From: a virus | Length of the DNA stretch: 60,115 bases | IMG/VR virus record: IMGVR_UViG_3300048592_000600 | Location: 1-60,115 of that record | Reading direction: 5' to 3' (one strand) | Shown: piece by piece, positions 50,762 to 57,483 of the stretch | How the letters are laid out: the number at the start of each line of letters is the position of its first letter | Numbering within the stretch: position 1 is the stretch's first letter | Program-made: the position numbers and the translations under genes | Notes under the pieces: model-generated | Told to the model about the DNA's origin: nothing | Database searches by the model: none | What the model saw: the letters and a program-made list of their open reading frames with translations, nothing else

Positions 50762-51046
50762 ATGGTCACGGCTGTGAAGCGTAAGGCACGCATGTTGGTT
50801 GTTCGGCTCGCCTCTGATGAGTGGGGTCACGAACTGATGTGGAAGGTTGCTCGCGACACGATGGACGCGGACACGACGCTCGACGCTGTGCATGTGATCG
50901 AGCATGGCGGCTGGCATTTGATGTTTAACCGTGACGGGCTGGTTGTCGGTACGGCCAATGACAACTGCCGGTTGTCGGAGCGTGTTCTGCAATGGGGTGC
51001 TGGTTTCTCAGGCATCGAGTATGTCGGCTCGGTGTCCCGCGATTAA
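50762..51046 (+). CDS. Unknown small protein
   Basis: The 94-residue protein (MLVVRLASDEWGHELMWKVA, TLDAVHVIEHGGWHLMFN) looks like a compact alpha/beta domain. It starts behind CAGGAG and its TAA stop lies in the next leader's TTAAGCGG. Function unknown. Confidence 0.72.
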   Translation: MVTAVKRKARMLVVRLASDEWGHELMWKVARDTMDADTTLDAVHVIEHGGWHLMFNRDGLVVGTANDNCRLSERVLQWGAGFSGIEYVGSVSRD

Positions 51047-51102
51047 GCGGGAATCGCGTTGTTTTGAAACCTGATTTTTTTCTCTCTCACAACGGTGGTC
51101 CC
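51043..51102 (+). promoter_or_regulatory. Accessory leader copy C
   Basis: TTAAGCGG (51043) contains the previous stop codon. GCGTTGTTTTGAAA and a T-run follow, then TCTCTCACAACGGTGG and ATG 51103. This is one of the clearest copies, though its ribosome-binding segment is GGTGG rather than GGAG. Confidence 0.65.
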
Positions 51103-51423
51103 ATGAGTGATTGGCAGCATAGTCGTGACTGTAATTGGTACATCGAGAACTGGTGCATCAAGGTAAACAAGCCGTGGCGAGCGTTTCTCGGCGAAGGCGC
51201 CCCCGAGACGGTGTGCGAGATGAACAGCAGTTTGTCCCCGCAGGAGACGTGCGACAACGCCCAGTTGATTATCGCTGCTCCCAAGTTCCTGCGGATCGTC
51301 AATGCGATTCTCGATGGCGCTGAGCGTATGGGTGCTGATCTGCGTTCGACGCTGGACCTGTCCGATGACGACTTCGAGACGCTGCAATCACTGGCAGCCA
51401 TGCGGACACCAGCAGCAAGTTAA
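51103..51423 (+). CDS. Unknown small protein
   Basis: The 106-residue protein has an aromatic and Cys-containing start (HSRDCNWYIENWCIKVNK) and helical remainder (AQLIIAAPKFLRIVNAILDG). The phrase APKFLRIVN resembles the APELLKACK phrase of the gene at 55042, so the two may be related. Stop codon lies in the next leader. Confidence 0.7.
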   Translation: MSDWQHSRDCNWYIENWCIKVNKPWRAFLGEGAPETVCEMNSSLSPQETCDNAQLIIAAPKFLRIVNAILDGAERMGADLRSTLDLSDDDFETLQSLAAMRTPAAS

Positions 51424-51496
51424 GTGGAATTCGCGTTCGATTGCTAAGCAAAGTTTTTCAAATCCCGTTGGTCCATCTCTTAACCGGAGAGTCGTC
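51420..51496 (+). promoter_or_regulatory. Accessory leader copy D
   Basis: TTAAGTGG (51420) holds the previous stop. The middle reads GCGTTCGATTGCTAAGC and AAAGTTTTTCAAATCC, and the end is CTCTTAACCGGAG before ATG 51497. Confidence 0.6.
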
Positions 51497-51811
51497 ATGA
51501 GCAAGCAAGCGTTGAAGCGTGTCCGCAAGCATCTCGGCCTCGAAGTCTGCCGCAAGCCGTTGCCCAAGTACACGTCGGTGGGTTGTTACCCGCTGCTGTA
51601 TGTGTTCCGCGATGGTGGCTGCATCTGCGCCGACTGTGTGAATGACAACATCGAACTGATCGACAACGCCAACCGCGAGAAGCCCGGCCGCTGGCATAAC
51701 TCGCACGGTGGCTGGGCCGTCGATGCCCACGACATCAATTGGGAAGATCCCGAGCTTCACTGTGACCACTGTGGCGAGCGCATCGAGTCGGCGTATGCGG
51801 AGCCGGATTAA
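51497..51811 (+). CDS. Small zinc-finger protein
   Basis: The 104-residue protein has Cys pairs CICADC (near 46-51) and CDHCGE (near 89-94) that could bind zinc. The start is basic (SKQALKRVRKHLGLEVCRK). Such Cys pairs recur in this accessory block. Function unknown. The stop lies in the next leader. Confidence 0.72.
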   Translation: MSKQALKRVRKHLGLEVCRKPLPKYTSVGCYPLLYVFRDGGCICADCVNDNIELIDNANREKPGRWHNSHGGWAVDAHDINWEDPELHCDHCGERIESAYAEPD

Positions 51812-51925
51812 GCGAAAAGCGCGGTTGTTTGAAAAGCAAAGTTTTGAATCGGTTTCCCCTCCGGTTCCGTGCTGCCACGGGATCGGGGCTGGTAATCGCT
51901 TCCCTCTCACAACATGGAGCACGAT
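51808..51925 (+). promoter_or_regulatory. Accessory leader copy E
   Basis: TTAAGCGA (51808) holds the previous stop. GCGGTTGTTTGAAAAGC and AAAGTTTTGAATC follow. The end is CCCTCTCACAACATGGAG before ATG 51926. This copy is longer because of a GC-rich insert (about 51850-51890). Confidence 0.65.
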
Positions 51926-52429
51926 ATGGGCTACAGCTACACACGAGACGGCAAACTGTGCTGCGACATTTGCGGCGACAGTGGTGGGGTTCGCAAACAG
52001 AAGTGCCCGCAGAACTGGTGTCAGCCATACGCTTGCTGCCAGTCGCCTGAGTGCCGAGCCAAATTGGCACAGCATCGCAAAGAAGTCTGCGCCGTCCAGT
52101 GCAAAGAGCACAGCGAACATGCAAGACAGCGCGATGCTCGCGAAGCAGCGATGCTCGAAAAGGGACACGCGATTCGCTGCTCGGCTTCGACGATGACGCC
52201 GGATTACAAGGACTGCGTGAAGGTCTGGTTCTCACGCAATCCCCGTGGTGGGCATGTGAAGTGCGCCAACGTCCCAGCGCACCGGATCTGCTGCGTTGCT
52301 TACATGGCCACCGAGACGTACCGAGCCATCCCGCTGCTGGAACCGGCATCGATCATCGACTACGCAAGGCATGGCGAAGTGTCTCCGTGGCCAAAGGAGT
52401 TCGCCGTTTCCCAACAGAGTGTGGCATAA
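51926..52429 (+). CDS. Cys-rich unknown protein
   Basis: The 167-residue protein has many Cys residues in its N-terminal half (LCCDICGDSGG, WCQPYACC, PECRAKL, VCAVQCKEH), suggesting two or more zinc sites. The C-terminal half is alpha/beta (KCANVPAHRICCVAYMATET). Function unknown; nucleic-acid binding is plausible. Confidence 0.72.
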   Translation: MGYSYTRDGKLCCDICGDSGGVRKQKCPQNWCQPYACCQSPECRAKLAQHRKEVCAVQCKEHSEHARQRDAREAAMLEKGHAIRCSASTMTPDYKDCVKVWFSRNPRGGHVKCANVPAHRICCVAYMATETYRAIPLLEPASIIDYARHGEVSPWPKEFAVSQQSVA

Positions 52430-52430
52430 G

Positions 52431-52537
52431 TTAAGCGGAATTTCAGTTGATTTTGAAAGCGAAAATTTCCAAATCGCCAGCGCCTCACATCGCTGGCCCC
52501 TTGGTGGTTTTCCTCATCCCTCTCAAGGAGTTGTTAC
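52431..52537 (+). promoter_or_regulatory. Accessory leader copy F
   Basis: TTAAGCGG (52431) lies one base after the previous TAA stop. Then come CAGTTGATTTTGAAAGC and AAAATTTCCAAATC. The end is CCTCTCAAGGAG before ATG 52538. Confidence 0.62.
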
Positions 52538-53542
52538 ATGGGACACGGTTTCACGAGTACCGATAGCGCGGTGTTTGCTGGCCAGCGTGCTTGGCACGGC
52601 CTGGGCAAAGTGGTGGTCGAAGCCCCGACGCCAATGGAAGCCCTCAAGATGGCGGGGCTTGATTGGGAAGTCGAACAGTGGCCGCTTTCGGCCGTCAACG
52701 AAGGCAAGGCCCGTCTGCCAGTGACGAGCCATGTCTGCAATATTCGCAGCGACAACATGACGCAACTGGGCGTGGTCGGCAACGGCTATCGTCCGATCCA
52801 GAACCGGGAACTGGCCGAGTTCGCCGAGGCTCTGGGTAGCGGGGGTGATAACGTGCTGGTCGAATCGGCGGCGTCGATCAACGAAGGCCGGCGTGTGTGG
52901 TTCCTGCTCCGCGGCAATTCGTTCATGGTCAAGGGCTTCGACGATGCGGTTCACCCGTATCTACTCCTGGCCAACGGGCACGACGGCGGGCTGGCGTTCC
53001 ACGTTCGACCAACGTCGATTCGGGTTGTCTGCAAGAACACGCTCTCGATGAGCATGGGCGAGAAGTTGGAAATGGCCGTGCGGTTCCGTCACGAAGGCGA
53101 TATGAAAGCCAAGCTCGACGAAGCCAAACGGGTGCTGGGCATGTTCGATCGCACGACCGAAGTGTTCCGCGAAAAGGTTCAATACCTGAGCGACAAGGAC
53201 GTGAGCCGCGAAACGCTGAATGAGTTCTTCATGCAAGCGTACTCCGAGGCTTACGAGCAGATCCCGGTCAATCCGACTACCGCCAAACAGCGGGAAGCCC
53301 GCGAGCAAGCGTTCTATACGATGTATCAGTGGAATCGCAAGTTCCAGATCGACAGCGAGAAGTTTGGCTCGTCGATGTGGACCGCACTCAATGCCGCGAC
53401 GGATTGGATGCAGCATGATGACAAGGTGCGCGGCAAAGACGCGGCGACCCGCGAGCAGAACCGTTTGAAGTCGCAAATCTTTGGCGCGATCGAAGAACGG
53501 ACCAACGCTGCGGCACGGGTGGCGATGGCCTTGGCTGGCTAG
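52538..53542 (+). CDS. DUF932 family protein
   Basis: The 334-residue protein matches the DUF932 / phage-plasmid-like protein family. It has FAGQRAWHGLGKVV near the start, VVGNGYRPIQNRELAEFAEAL in the middle, VHPYLLLANGHDGG and the later FRHEGDMKAKLDEAKRVLG. This family is common on phages and conjugative elements; its biochemical role is not established. It directly follows a leader copy and is followed by a small hairpin. Confidence 0.9.
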   Translation: MGHGFTSTDSAVFAGQRAWHGLGKVVVEAPTPMEALKMAGLDWEVEQWPLSAVNEGKARLPVTSHVCNIRSDNMTQLGVVGNGYRPIQNRELAEFAEALGSGGDNVLVESAASINEGRRVWFLLRGNSFMVKGFDDAVHPYLLLANGHDGGLAFHVRPTSIRVVCKNTLSMSMGEKLEMAVRFRHEGDMKAKLDEAKRVLGMFDRTTEVFREKVQYLSDKDVSRETLNEFFMQAYSEAYEQIPVNPTTAKQREAREQAFYTMYQWNRKFQIDSEKFGSSMWTALNAATDWMQHDDKVRGKDAATREQNRLKSQIFGAIEERTNAAARVAMALAG

Positions 53543-53555
53543 TGGCTCCATACAA

Positions 53556-53580
53556 CCTGCCGTCAGTGTGAGACGGCAGG
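53556..53580 (+). terminator. Hairpin after DUF932 gene
   Basis: CCTGCCGTC (53556-53564) pairs with GACGGCAGG (53572-53580) round a 7-base loop. No T-run follows, so it may be a stabilising hairpin or part of the next leader rather than a terminator. Confidence 0.5.
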
Positions 53581-53609
53581 CTTATGGATTCTCTACCAAG
53601 GAGGTTTTG

Positions 53610-54098
53610 ATGGCTAAGACGCATCGGCGTGTGTGCGCTAAATGCTTGAAAAGAAAGTCGCTCGACGAGTTCAAGCCGCGGCCCAATGGGACCGTGAGCT
53701 ACTGCTACAAGTGCGAGATTGGTTACTACCGCGAATACAACGCCAAGCGTTACGCCTCGCCCGAGGCTCGTGCGGCAGAGTTGAAGCGGACGAAGGAACG
53801 CTACCATGCGGTCAGGAAACCATTACGCCACATGCGGAAATTGGAGCTTATCGCCTTGATGGGCGGCAAGTGCCAGCGATGCGGATATGCGAAGTCAGTG
53901 GCCGCGCTCGACTTCCATCACCGCAAGCCCGTGGACAAAAAAAGAACAATCAGCCACCTACTCCCCATAAACCAACCGTGGGCGTGGGAGGCATTGCTGA
54001 AAGAAGTCAAGAAGTGCGATTTGATTTGCTCGAACTGTCATCGTGAACTGACCTACCCAGGTTGGGAGATATTTCACCTGCCGAAGATCGACTTTTGA
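53610..54098 (+). CDS. HNH endonuclease with N-terminal zinc ribbon
   Basis: The 162-residue protein has an N-terminal zinc ribbon (Cys9, Cys12, Cys32, Cys35) and an HNH core with Cys88, Cys91, DFHHRKP (101-107), Cys140 and Cys143-His144. It starts behind a perfect AAGGAGG. A terminator follows. It has no TTAAGCG leader, so it may have been inserted into the array separately. Confidence 0.88.
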   Translation: MAKTHRRVCAKCLKRKSLDEFKPRPNGTVSYCYKCEIGYYREYNAKRYASPEARAAELKRTKERYHAVRKPLRHMRKLELIALMGGKCQRCGYAKSVAALDFHHRKPVDKKRTISHLLPINQPWAWEALLKEVKKCDLICSNCHRELTYPGWEIFHLPKIDF

Positions 54099-54111
54099 TC
54101 CTGTGAGAGGG

Positions 54112-54160
54112 TCCGCCCGAATAGCGCTATCGTGCTTCGCAACACGACGGGCGGAATTTT
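54112..54160 (+). terminator. Terminator after the HNH gene
   Basis: TCCGCCCG (54112-54119) pairs with CGGGCGGA (54148-54155), followed by ATTTT. An inner hairpin TCGTG...CACGA (54130-54134 with about 54143-54147) lies within the loop, so the structure is nested like the one at 47536. Confidence 0.65.
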
Positions 54161-54186
54161 GTTGCCACTTTTACCCAGGAGCCATC

Positions 54187-54546
54187 ATGCCAAAGTACGA
54201 AGTCAGAGCGATTGAATCGCGGGAGTACATCGTCACATACCATGTCGAAGCGATCGACGAAGCCGAGGCCCGCTGCATGATCGAGGAAGGGACTGGGCAC
54301 GGCGTGCAAGTCGATTGGAAGCCGCTCGACGACAGCGAGCAGATCGAGTTCATCGACAGTTGCGAGCAAATCGACAGCACCGAGAACGGCGAGCCATGCG
54401 GCGTCATCAATCACTACCGCTGCCCCGAGTGCCAAACTGAGTGGACCGACGAATGGGACTGCGCTTGCGATGACAAGTGCCCTGAGTGCGGCTGCCGGAA
54501 CATCAGCCCCTACGACAGCGTGAACAGTGTGGAGTCCACAGGTTAA
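54187..54546 (+). CDS. Acidic zinc-ribbon protein
   Basis: The 119-residue acidic protein has a zinc ribbon near its end (YRCPECQTEW and KCPECGCRN) and a beta-rich start (KYEVRAIESREYIVTYHVEA). CAGGAG precedes ATG 54187. Its stop lies in the next leader. Confidence 0.75.
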   Translation: MPKYEVRAIESREYIVTYHVEAIDEAEARCMIEEGTGHGVQVDWKPLDDSEQIEFIDSCEQIDSTENGEPCGVINHYRCPECQTEWTDEWDCACDDKCPECGCRNISPYDSVNSVESTG

Positions 54547-54597
54547 GCGAGAAACAGTTTCTTTTTCAAATCCCAATTCTCATTCACGGAGTTATTC
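54543..54597 (+). promoter_or_regulatory. Accessory leader copy G
   Basis: TTAAGCGA (54543) contains the previous stop, followed by AACAGTTTCTTTTTCAAATCC and TCATTCACGGAG before ATG 54598. This is the shortest copy. Confidence 0.62.
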
Positions 54598-54981
54598 ATG
54601 TTTGCCAAGCAAGAGACGTTCGACAGGGTGGTATCGCACTTGCGACAGCAAGGCGAGCCAGCATTCACCGTTAAAGCCTCGGGCGTGAGCTGCCGCTACC
54701 GCTTGCCCCGCGGCGATAAGGTTTTGGCCTGCGCCGTTGGCTGCCTGATCCCCGATGACCAATACCTAGAGGACATCGAAGGTGCTGGCGTCAAATACGT
54801 TATGGCCAACTTTAGCTTGTCCTTGCCTGCGATCTATGAGCACGACATGAATCTGCTCGAAGATTTGCAGTCAGCGCATGACTGGTGGGCAGGCAGTGCC
54901 GTCCTGCGGAATGTTGAAGAACAACTCGAAAGCGTGGCTAGGAAGCACGGCCTGACCTACACGCCGCCAACCCCAAGTTAA
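54598..54981 (+). CDS. Unknown protein
   Basis: The 127-residue protein has an alpha/beta N-terminal half (AKQETFDRVVSHLRQQGEPA, KASGVSCRYRLPRGDKVLAC) and a helical C-terminal half (NLLEDLQSAHDWWAGSAV). The layout is like proteins of a common phage accessory family, but I cannot name it. Stop codon lies in the next leader. Confidence 0.72.
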   Translation: MFAKQETFDRVVSHLRQQGEPAFTVKASGVSCRYRLPRGDKVLACAVGCLIPDDQYLEDIEGAGVKYVMANFSLSLPAIYEHDMNLLEDLQSAHDWWAGSAVLRNVEEQLESVARKHGLTYTPPTPS

Positions 54982-55041
54982 GCGAGAAATCCCCTGATAT
55001 GAAACGCAAGATTTTTGTTTTCTCTCACATGGAGTTGTTTG
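54978..55041 (+). promoter_or_regulatory. Accessory leader copy H
   Basis: TTAAGCGA (54978) holds the previous stop. The middle reads CCCTGATATGAAACGC and AAGATTTTTG. The end is TTCTCTCACATGGAG before ATG 55042. The segment CACAUGGAG is close to the known CsrA consensus ACARGGAU. Confidence 0.65.
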
Positions 55042-55380
55042 ATGAACAAGCGCAAATGGTCCATGTCGGCTCGGCTGCCGACAGTAGATGACATTGAAAT
55101 CTACGATGACAACAGCGACAACCGCGACGTGATTGCATCGGTCCATAAGACCGGCGATGAGTCGTATGACCTTGAAGTTGTCTATCCCGTTGCGAAGTTG
55201 ATGGCATCGGCTCCCGAACTGCTCAAAGCCTGCAAATCGCTGGCCCATGTGCTCCGCTGGCATTTCTTGCCAATGGTCGAGAGCATGATCGGCAAGCCAG
55301 CAGCGCATGCCAAAGATGCCGAGATTGAGCAAGCCCTGGTGTTGCTGGAAACGCTGGGCGTGAGTCGTGAATCTGTTTAG
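55042..55380 (+). CDS. Small unknown protein
   Basis: The 112-residue protein has an acidic start (TVDDIEIYDDNSDNRDVIAS) and a helical end with MASAPELLKACKSLAHVLRW, a phrase typical of small phage proteins beside recombination genes. Function unknown. Confidence 0.72.
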   Translation: MNKRKWSMSARLPTVDDIEIYDDNSDNRDVIASVHKTGDESYDLEVVYPVAKLMASAPELLKACKSLAHVLRWHFLPMVESMIGKPAAHAKDAEIEQALVLLETLGVSRESV

Positions 55381-55454
55381 CAGAGGGGCCGAGCGAAAGC
55401 TCGGTTAATGCGCTGCCCACTTCGGGCAACGGTCCCAAGCCCGTGAGGAGAACC
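55381..55454 (+). promoter_or_regulatory. Structured leader with GAAA tetraloop hairpin
   Basis: CCGAGC-GAAA-GCTCGG (55389-55404) is a 6-bp stem closed by a stable GAAA tetraloop. A second small hairpin GCCC-ACTTC-GGGC (about 55415-55427) follows. Then CGTGAGGAG leads to ATG 55455. It replaces the TTAAGCG-type leader at this gene. Confidence 0.6.
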
Positions 55455-55835
55455 ATGAAACTGACATCCCGAGAATTGGCAACGGTCCTGGCTGCGCTGC
55501 GTTACTGGCAAAACGATCTTGATGATGACCCGGAAATGTTTGAGAACCTTCCCGGCTCTGGGCACTTCGAGCAAGAAACGCCACTTAACGGAGATGAGAT
55601 TGACCGCTTGTGCGAGGAGTTGAACTGCTGCCCTTGTGCAAACACTCTGTTGAGCGACCGCACAGCAAAGGACCGCGAGTTGATCGAAGCCGCCGAGGAC
55701 ATGCTGACCGATCACTTCAACTACAACGACGTGACGGTGCATGAGGATGCAGAAATCACCTACACCGATGGCGGCGCATGGGTCGATTGTCAAATCTGGG
55801 TTGCCGATGACGACATCACCGAGGAGGACGACTAA
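55455..55835 (+). CDS. Acidic unknown protein
   Basis: The 126-residue protein is very acidic (LDDDPEMFENLPGSGHF, VADDDITEEDD). It is helical at the start, has a Cys pair CCPC, and shares one base with the next start. Acidic small phage proteins can mimic DNA, but nothing here proves this. Confidence 0.72.
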   Translation: MKLTSRELATVLAALRYWQNDLDDDPEMFENLPGSGHFEQETPLNGDEIDRLCEELNCCPCANTLLSDRTAKDRELIEAAEDMLTDHFNYNDVTVHEDAEITYTDGGAWVDCQIWVADDDITEEDD

Positions 55836-56071
55836 TGCAACGACGCCTATTCACCGGCATGGACTGCCTGCCGGGCCAGCAAGACCTGTTCGACACCGAT
55901 GGCTTCGATCCGCAAGTTAAGCGGGCCGCGCCGTTGTTTGAAGTTCCCAATTTTTCCTCTCACGAAAGCGAATCATGCAACCACAATCACTCCGCGACAT
56001 CATCGGTCAACCCATCGTCGAGCACTTGCAACGCTATGCCGCCAACCCCCACCCAAACTGCTTTCTTCTAA
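55835..56071 (+). CDS. Small protein with read-through tail
   Basis: The frame gives 78 residues. The first 27 (RLFTGMDCLPGQQDLFDTDG) read like a real short protein. The rest overlaps a leader and the AAA+ gene, with low-complexity His/Ser/Pro composition. The leader TTAAGCGG at 55917 would supply a TAA in another frame, so an indel may have removed the natural stop and extended the frame into the next gene. Confidence 0.55.
   Translation: MQRRLFTGMDCLPGQQDLFDTDGFDPQVKRAAPLFEVPNFSSHESESCNHNHSATSSVNPSSSTCNAMPPTPTQTAFF
55917..55974 (+). promoter_or_regulatory. Accessory leader copy I (inside preceding frame)
   Basis: TTAAGCGG (55917) is followed by GCCGTTGTTTGAAGTTCCC, AATTTTTCC and CTCTCACGAAAGCG before ATG 55975. 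Unlike the other copies its TAA is out of frame with the gene before it, and its ribosome-binding segment is GAAAG rather than GGAG. Confidence 0.6.
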
Positions 56072-56622
56072 GCGGGCCACCGGGCACGGGCAAGTCGGCC
56101 ACGGCTCGGGCGCTCGCTGCGGATCTTGGCTGCCCCGATGAGTTCTCGGGCTTCCTGACAATTTCTTCGGCAGACCTGACCGCCGACAATATCCGCGAAT
56201 ACTTTGGTCACAAGTTGCGGCTTCGCCCGCTGACCGGCTCGGGTTGGAAGTGCCTTTTGATTGAAGAACTCGATGGTGTTACGAGCAGTCAAGCAGAACG
56301 GCTCTTGAAAATTGCCTTGGACAAAAACAACTTGCCGGCCAAGACAACAATCATCGCCACAAGCAATAACGTGCTTGGCATTCCCCTGGCGCTCCGCAAT
56401 CGGTTCCGTCATGCCGAATTCAGCAATGGCCCCGAGTTTCGCAAGGCTTGCCTGGAACACTTGGCCCAACGCTGGCAGAAAGACGCGCCGGGCGAGCCAT
56501 TGCCGCGCACGTTCTGGCATTTCGGGCAATGCGGTGACGGCTTCTCGATGCGCTCGGCGTGCGATGAATACGCCCAGTGCCTTGAAATGCTGCAATCCTC
56601 TTTTACGCGAGGGCAGCAATGA
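55975..56622 (+). CDS. AAA+ ATPase, clamp-loader-like
   Basis: The 215-residue protein begins QSLRDIIGQPIVEHLQRY. It has Walker A GPPGTGKS (34-41), Walker B LLIEEL (94-99), sensor 1 IIATSNN (126-132) and RNRFRH (141-146). This is the order of clamp-loader or RuvB-like AAA+ domains, but the C-terminal collar is short. It may load a host clamp or act as a regulator. It has a leader copy upstream and an HNH gene coupled downstream (ATGA). Confidence 0.88.
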   Translation: MQPQSLRDIIGQPIVEHLQRYAANPHPNCFLLSGPPGTGKSATARALAADLGCPDEFSGFLTISSADLTADNIREYFGHKLRLRPLTGSGWKCLLIEELDGVTSSQAERLLKIALDKNNLPAKTTIIATSNNVLGIPLALRNRFRHAEFSNGPEFRKACLEHLAQRWQKDAPGEPLPRTFWHFGQCGDGFSMRSACDEYAQCLEMLQSSFTRGQQ

Positions 56623-57140
56623 AATACAAGCGACACGGAGAAAGCCGGACTAAGCTGCATCGCGTTTGGGTCCACATGAAATGGCGATGCGCAAACCCAA
56701 ATTGCCCCGGTTACATCAATTATGGTGGGCGTGGAATTGTGGTCTGCAAAGAGTGGGAGGACGACTATTCGGCGTTTAGGGATTGGGCTATCGCGAATGG
56801 CTACTCCGAGGGACTGCAAATCGACCGCAAGAACAACAACAAGGGCTACTCGCCAGAGAATTGCCGTTTTGTAACCCGCTCACAAAACAACAAGAACCGG
56901 CGCGCTAGAAAAAATGGATCGTCACGATTCAAGGGTGTAAGTTACATGCGAACCCGCAAAAAGTGGCTGGCCTGCATTCGTCATGACGGAAGAACAAAGA
57001 ACCTTGGCCATTACGCAACAGCCCTTGCAGCGGCGTTAGCCTACGATGATTTCGCTTACGATCATTACACTGAATACGCCGGTTTGAATTTCCCTGAGCG
57101 CAAGAAGAAGAATTCCATGCACACCCAAGAAAGGAAATAG
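56619..57140 (+). CDS. HNH homing endonuclease with AP2 domain
   Basis: The 173-residue protein has an HNH-type core (YINYGGRGIVVCKEW at 32-46; DRKNNNKGYSPENCRFVT at 69-86). A C-terminal AP2 DNA-binding domain follows (SRFKGVSYMRTRKKWLACIR, ALAYDDFAYDHYTEYAGLN). AP2-HNH proteins are selfish endonucleases in phages. It couples by ATGA to the AAA+ gene. Confidence 0.92.
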   Translation: MKYKRHGESRTKLHRVWVHMKWRCANPNCPGYINYGGRGIVVCKEWEDDYSAFRDWAIANGYSEGLQIDRKNNNKGYSPENCRFVTRSQNNKNRRARKNGSSRFKGVSYMRTRKKWLACIRHDGRTKNLGHYATALAAALAYDDFAYDHYTEYAGLNFPERKKKNSMHTQERK

Positions 57141-57142
57141 TC

Positions 57143-57481
57143 ATGGCTGGGCCTGCTGATGGCAAATACTACATACTCGATGGCCTAAAGCCCGTTGAGT
57201 GTGAGTTTGTAACTTGGATGGAGTGGTCCAACGAAACGGGCGGCTCTGGCTTCGAGGTTGCCAGCACGCGCGTTCGTGATCCCAATGGCAAAGAGTACGG
57301 CATCATCACGGCGTTCCGCGGCATCGGCAATTCGCTGTATGCCACCGTGATCTTTCCCAATCATGAGTGCGCCAAAGACATGGGCACTTACAACACGCTG
57401 ATCGATGCCAAGCACGGGCATCAAGAGCATGTCATTCGTCTTGTGCGCTCCGGTGTTTTTCAACTCGTCGATCAGGAATAG
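57143..57481 (+). CDS. Unknown protein, modification-type beta domain
   Basis: The 112-residue protein (YYILDGLKPVECEFVTWMEW, NSLYATVIFPNHECAKDMGT) appears to be a compact beta-rich domain. It starts behind GAAAGG, 2 bases after the endonuclease, and lies just before the recombinase gene. Function unknown. Confidence 0.7.
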   Translation: MAGPADGKYYILDGLKPVECEFVTWMEWSNETGGSGFEVASTRVRDPNGKEYGIITAFRGIGNSLYATVIFPNHECAKDMGTYNTLIDAKHGHQEHVIRLVRSGVFQLVDQE

Positions 57482-57483
57482 TC

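Noticed and set aside
49383-55974. CRISPR array
   Set aside because: The repeated leaders are irregularly spaced, imperfect, and each precedes an ORF. No regular repeat-spacer pattern or cas genes exist. The Cas4-like protein at 5062 sits in a recombination block.
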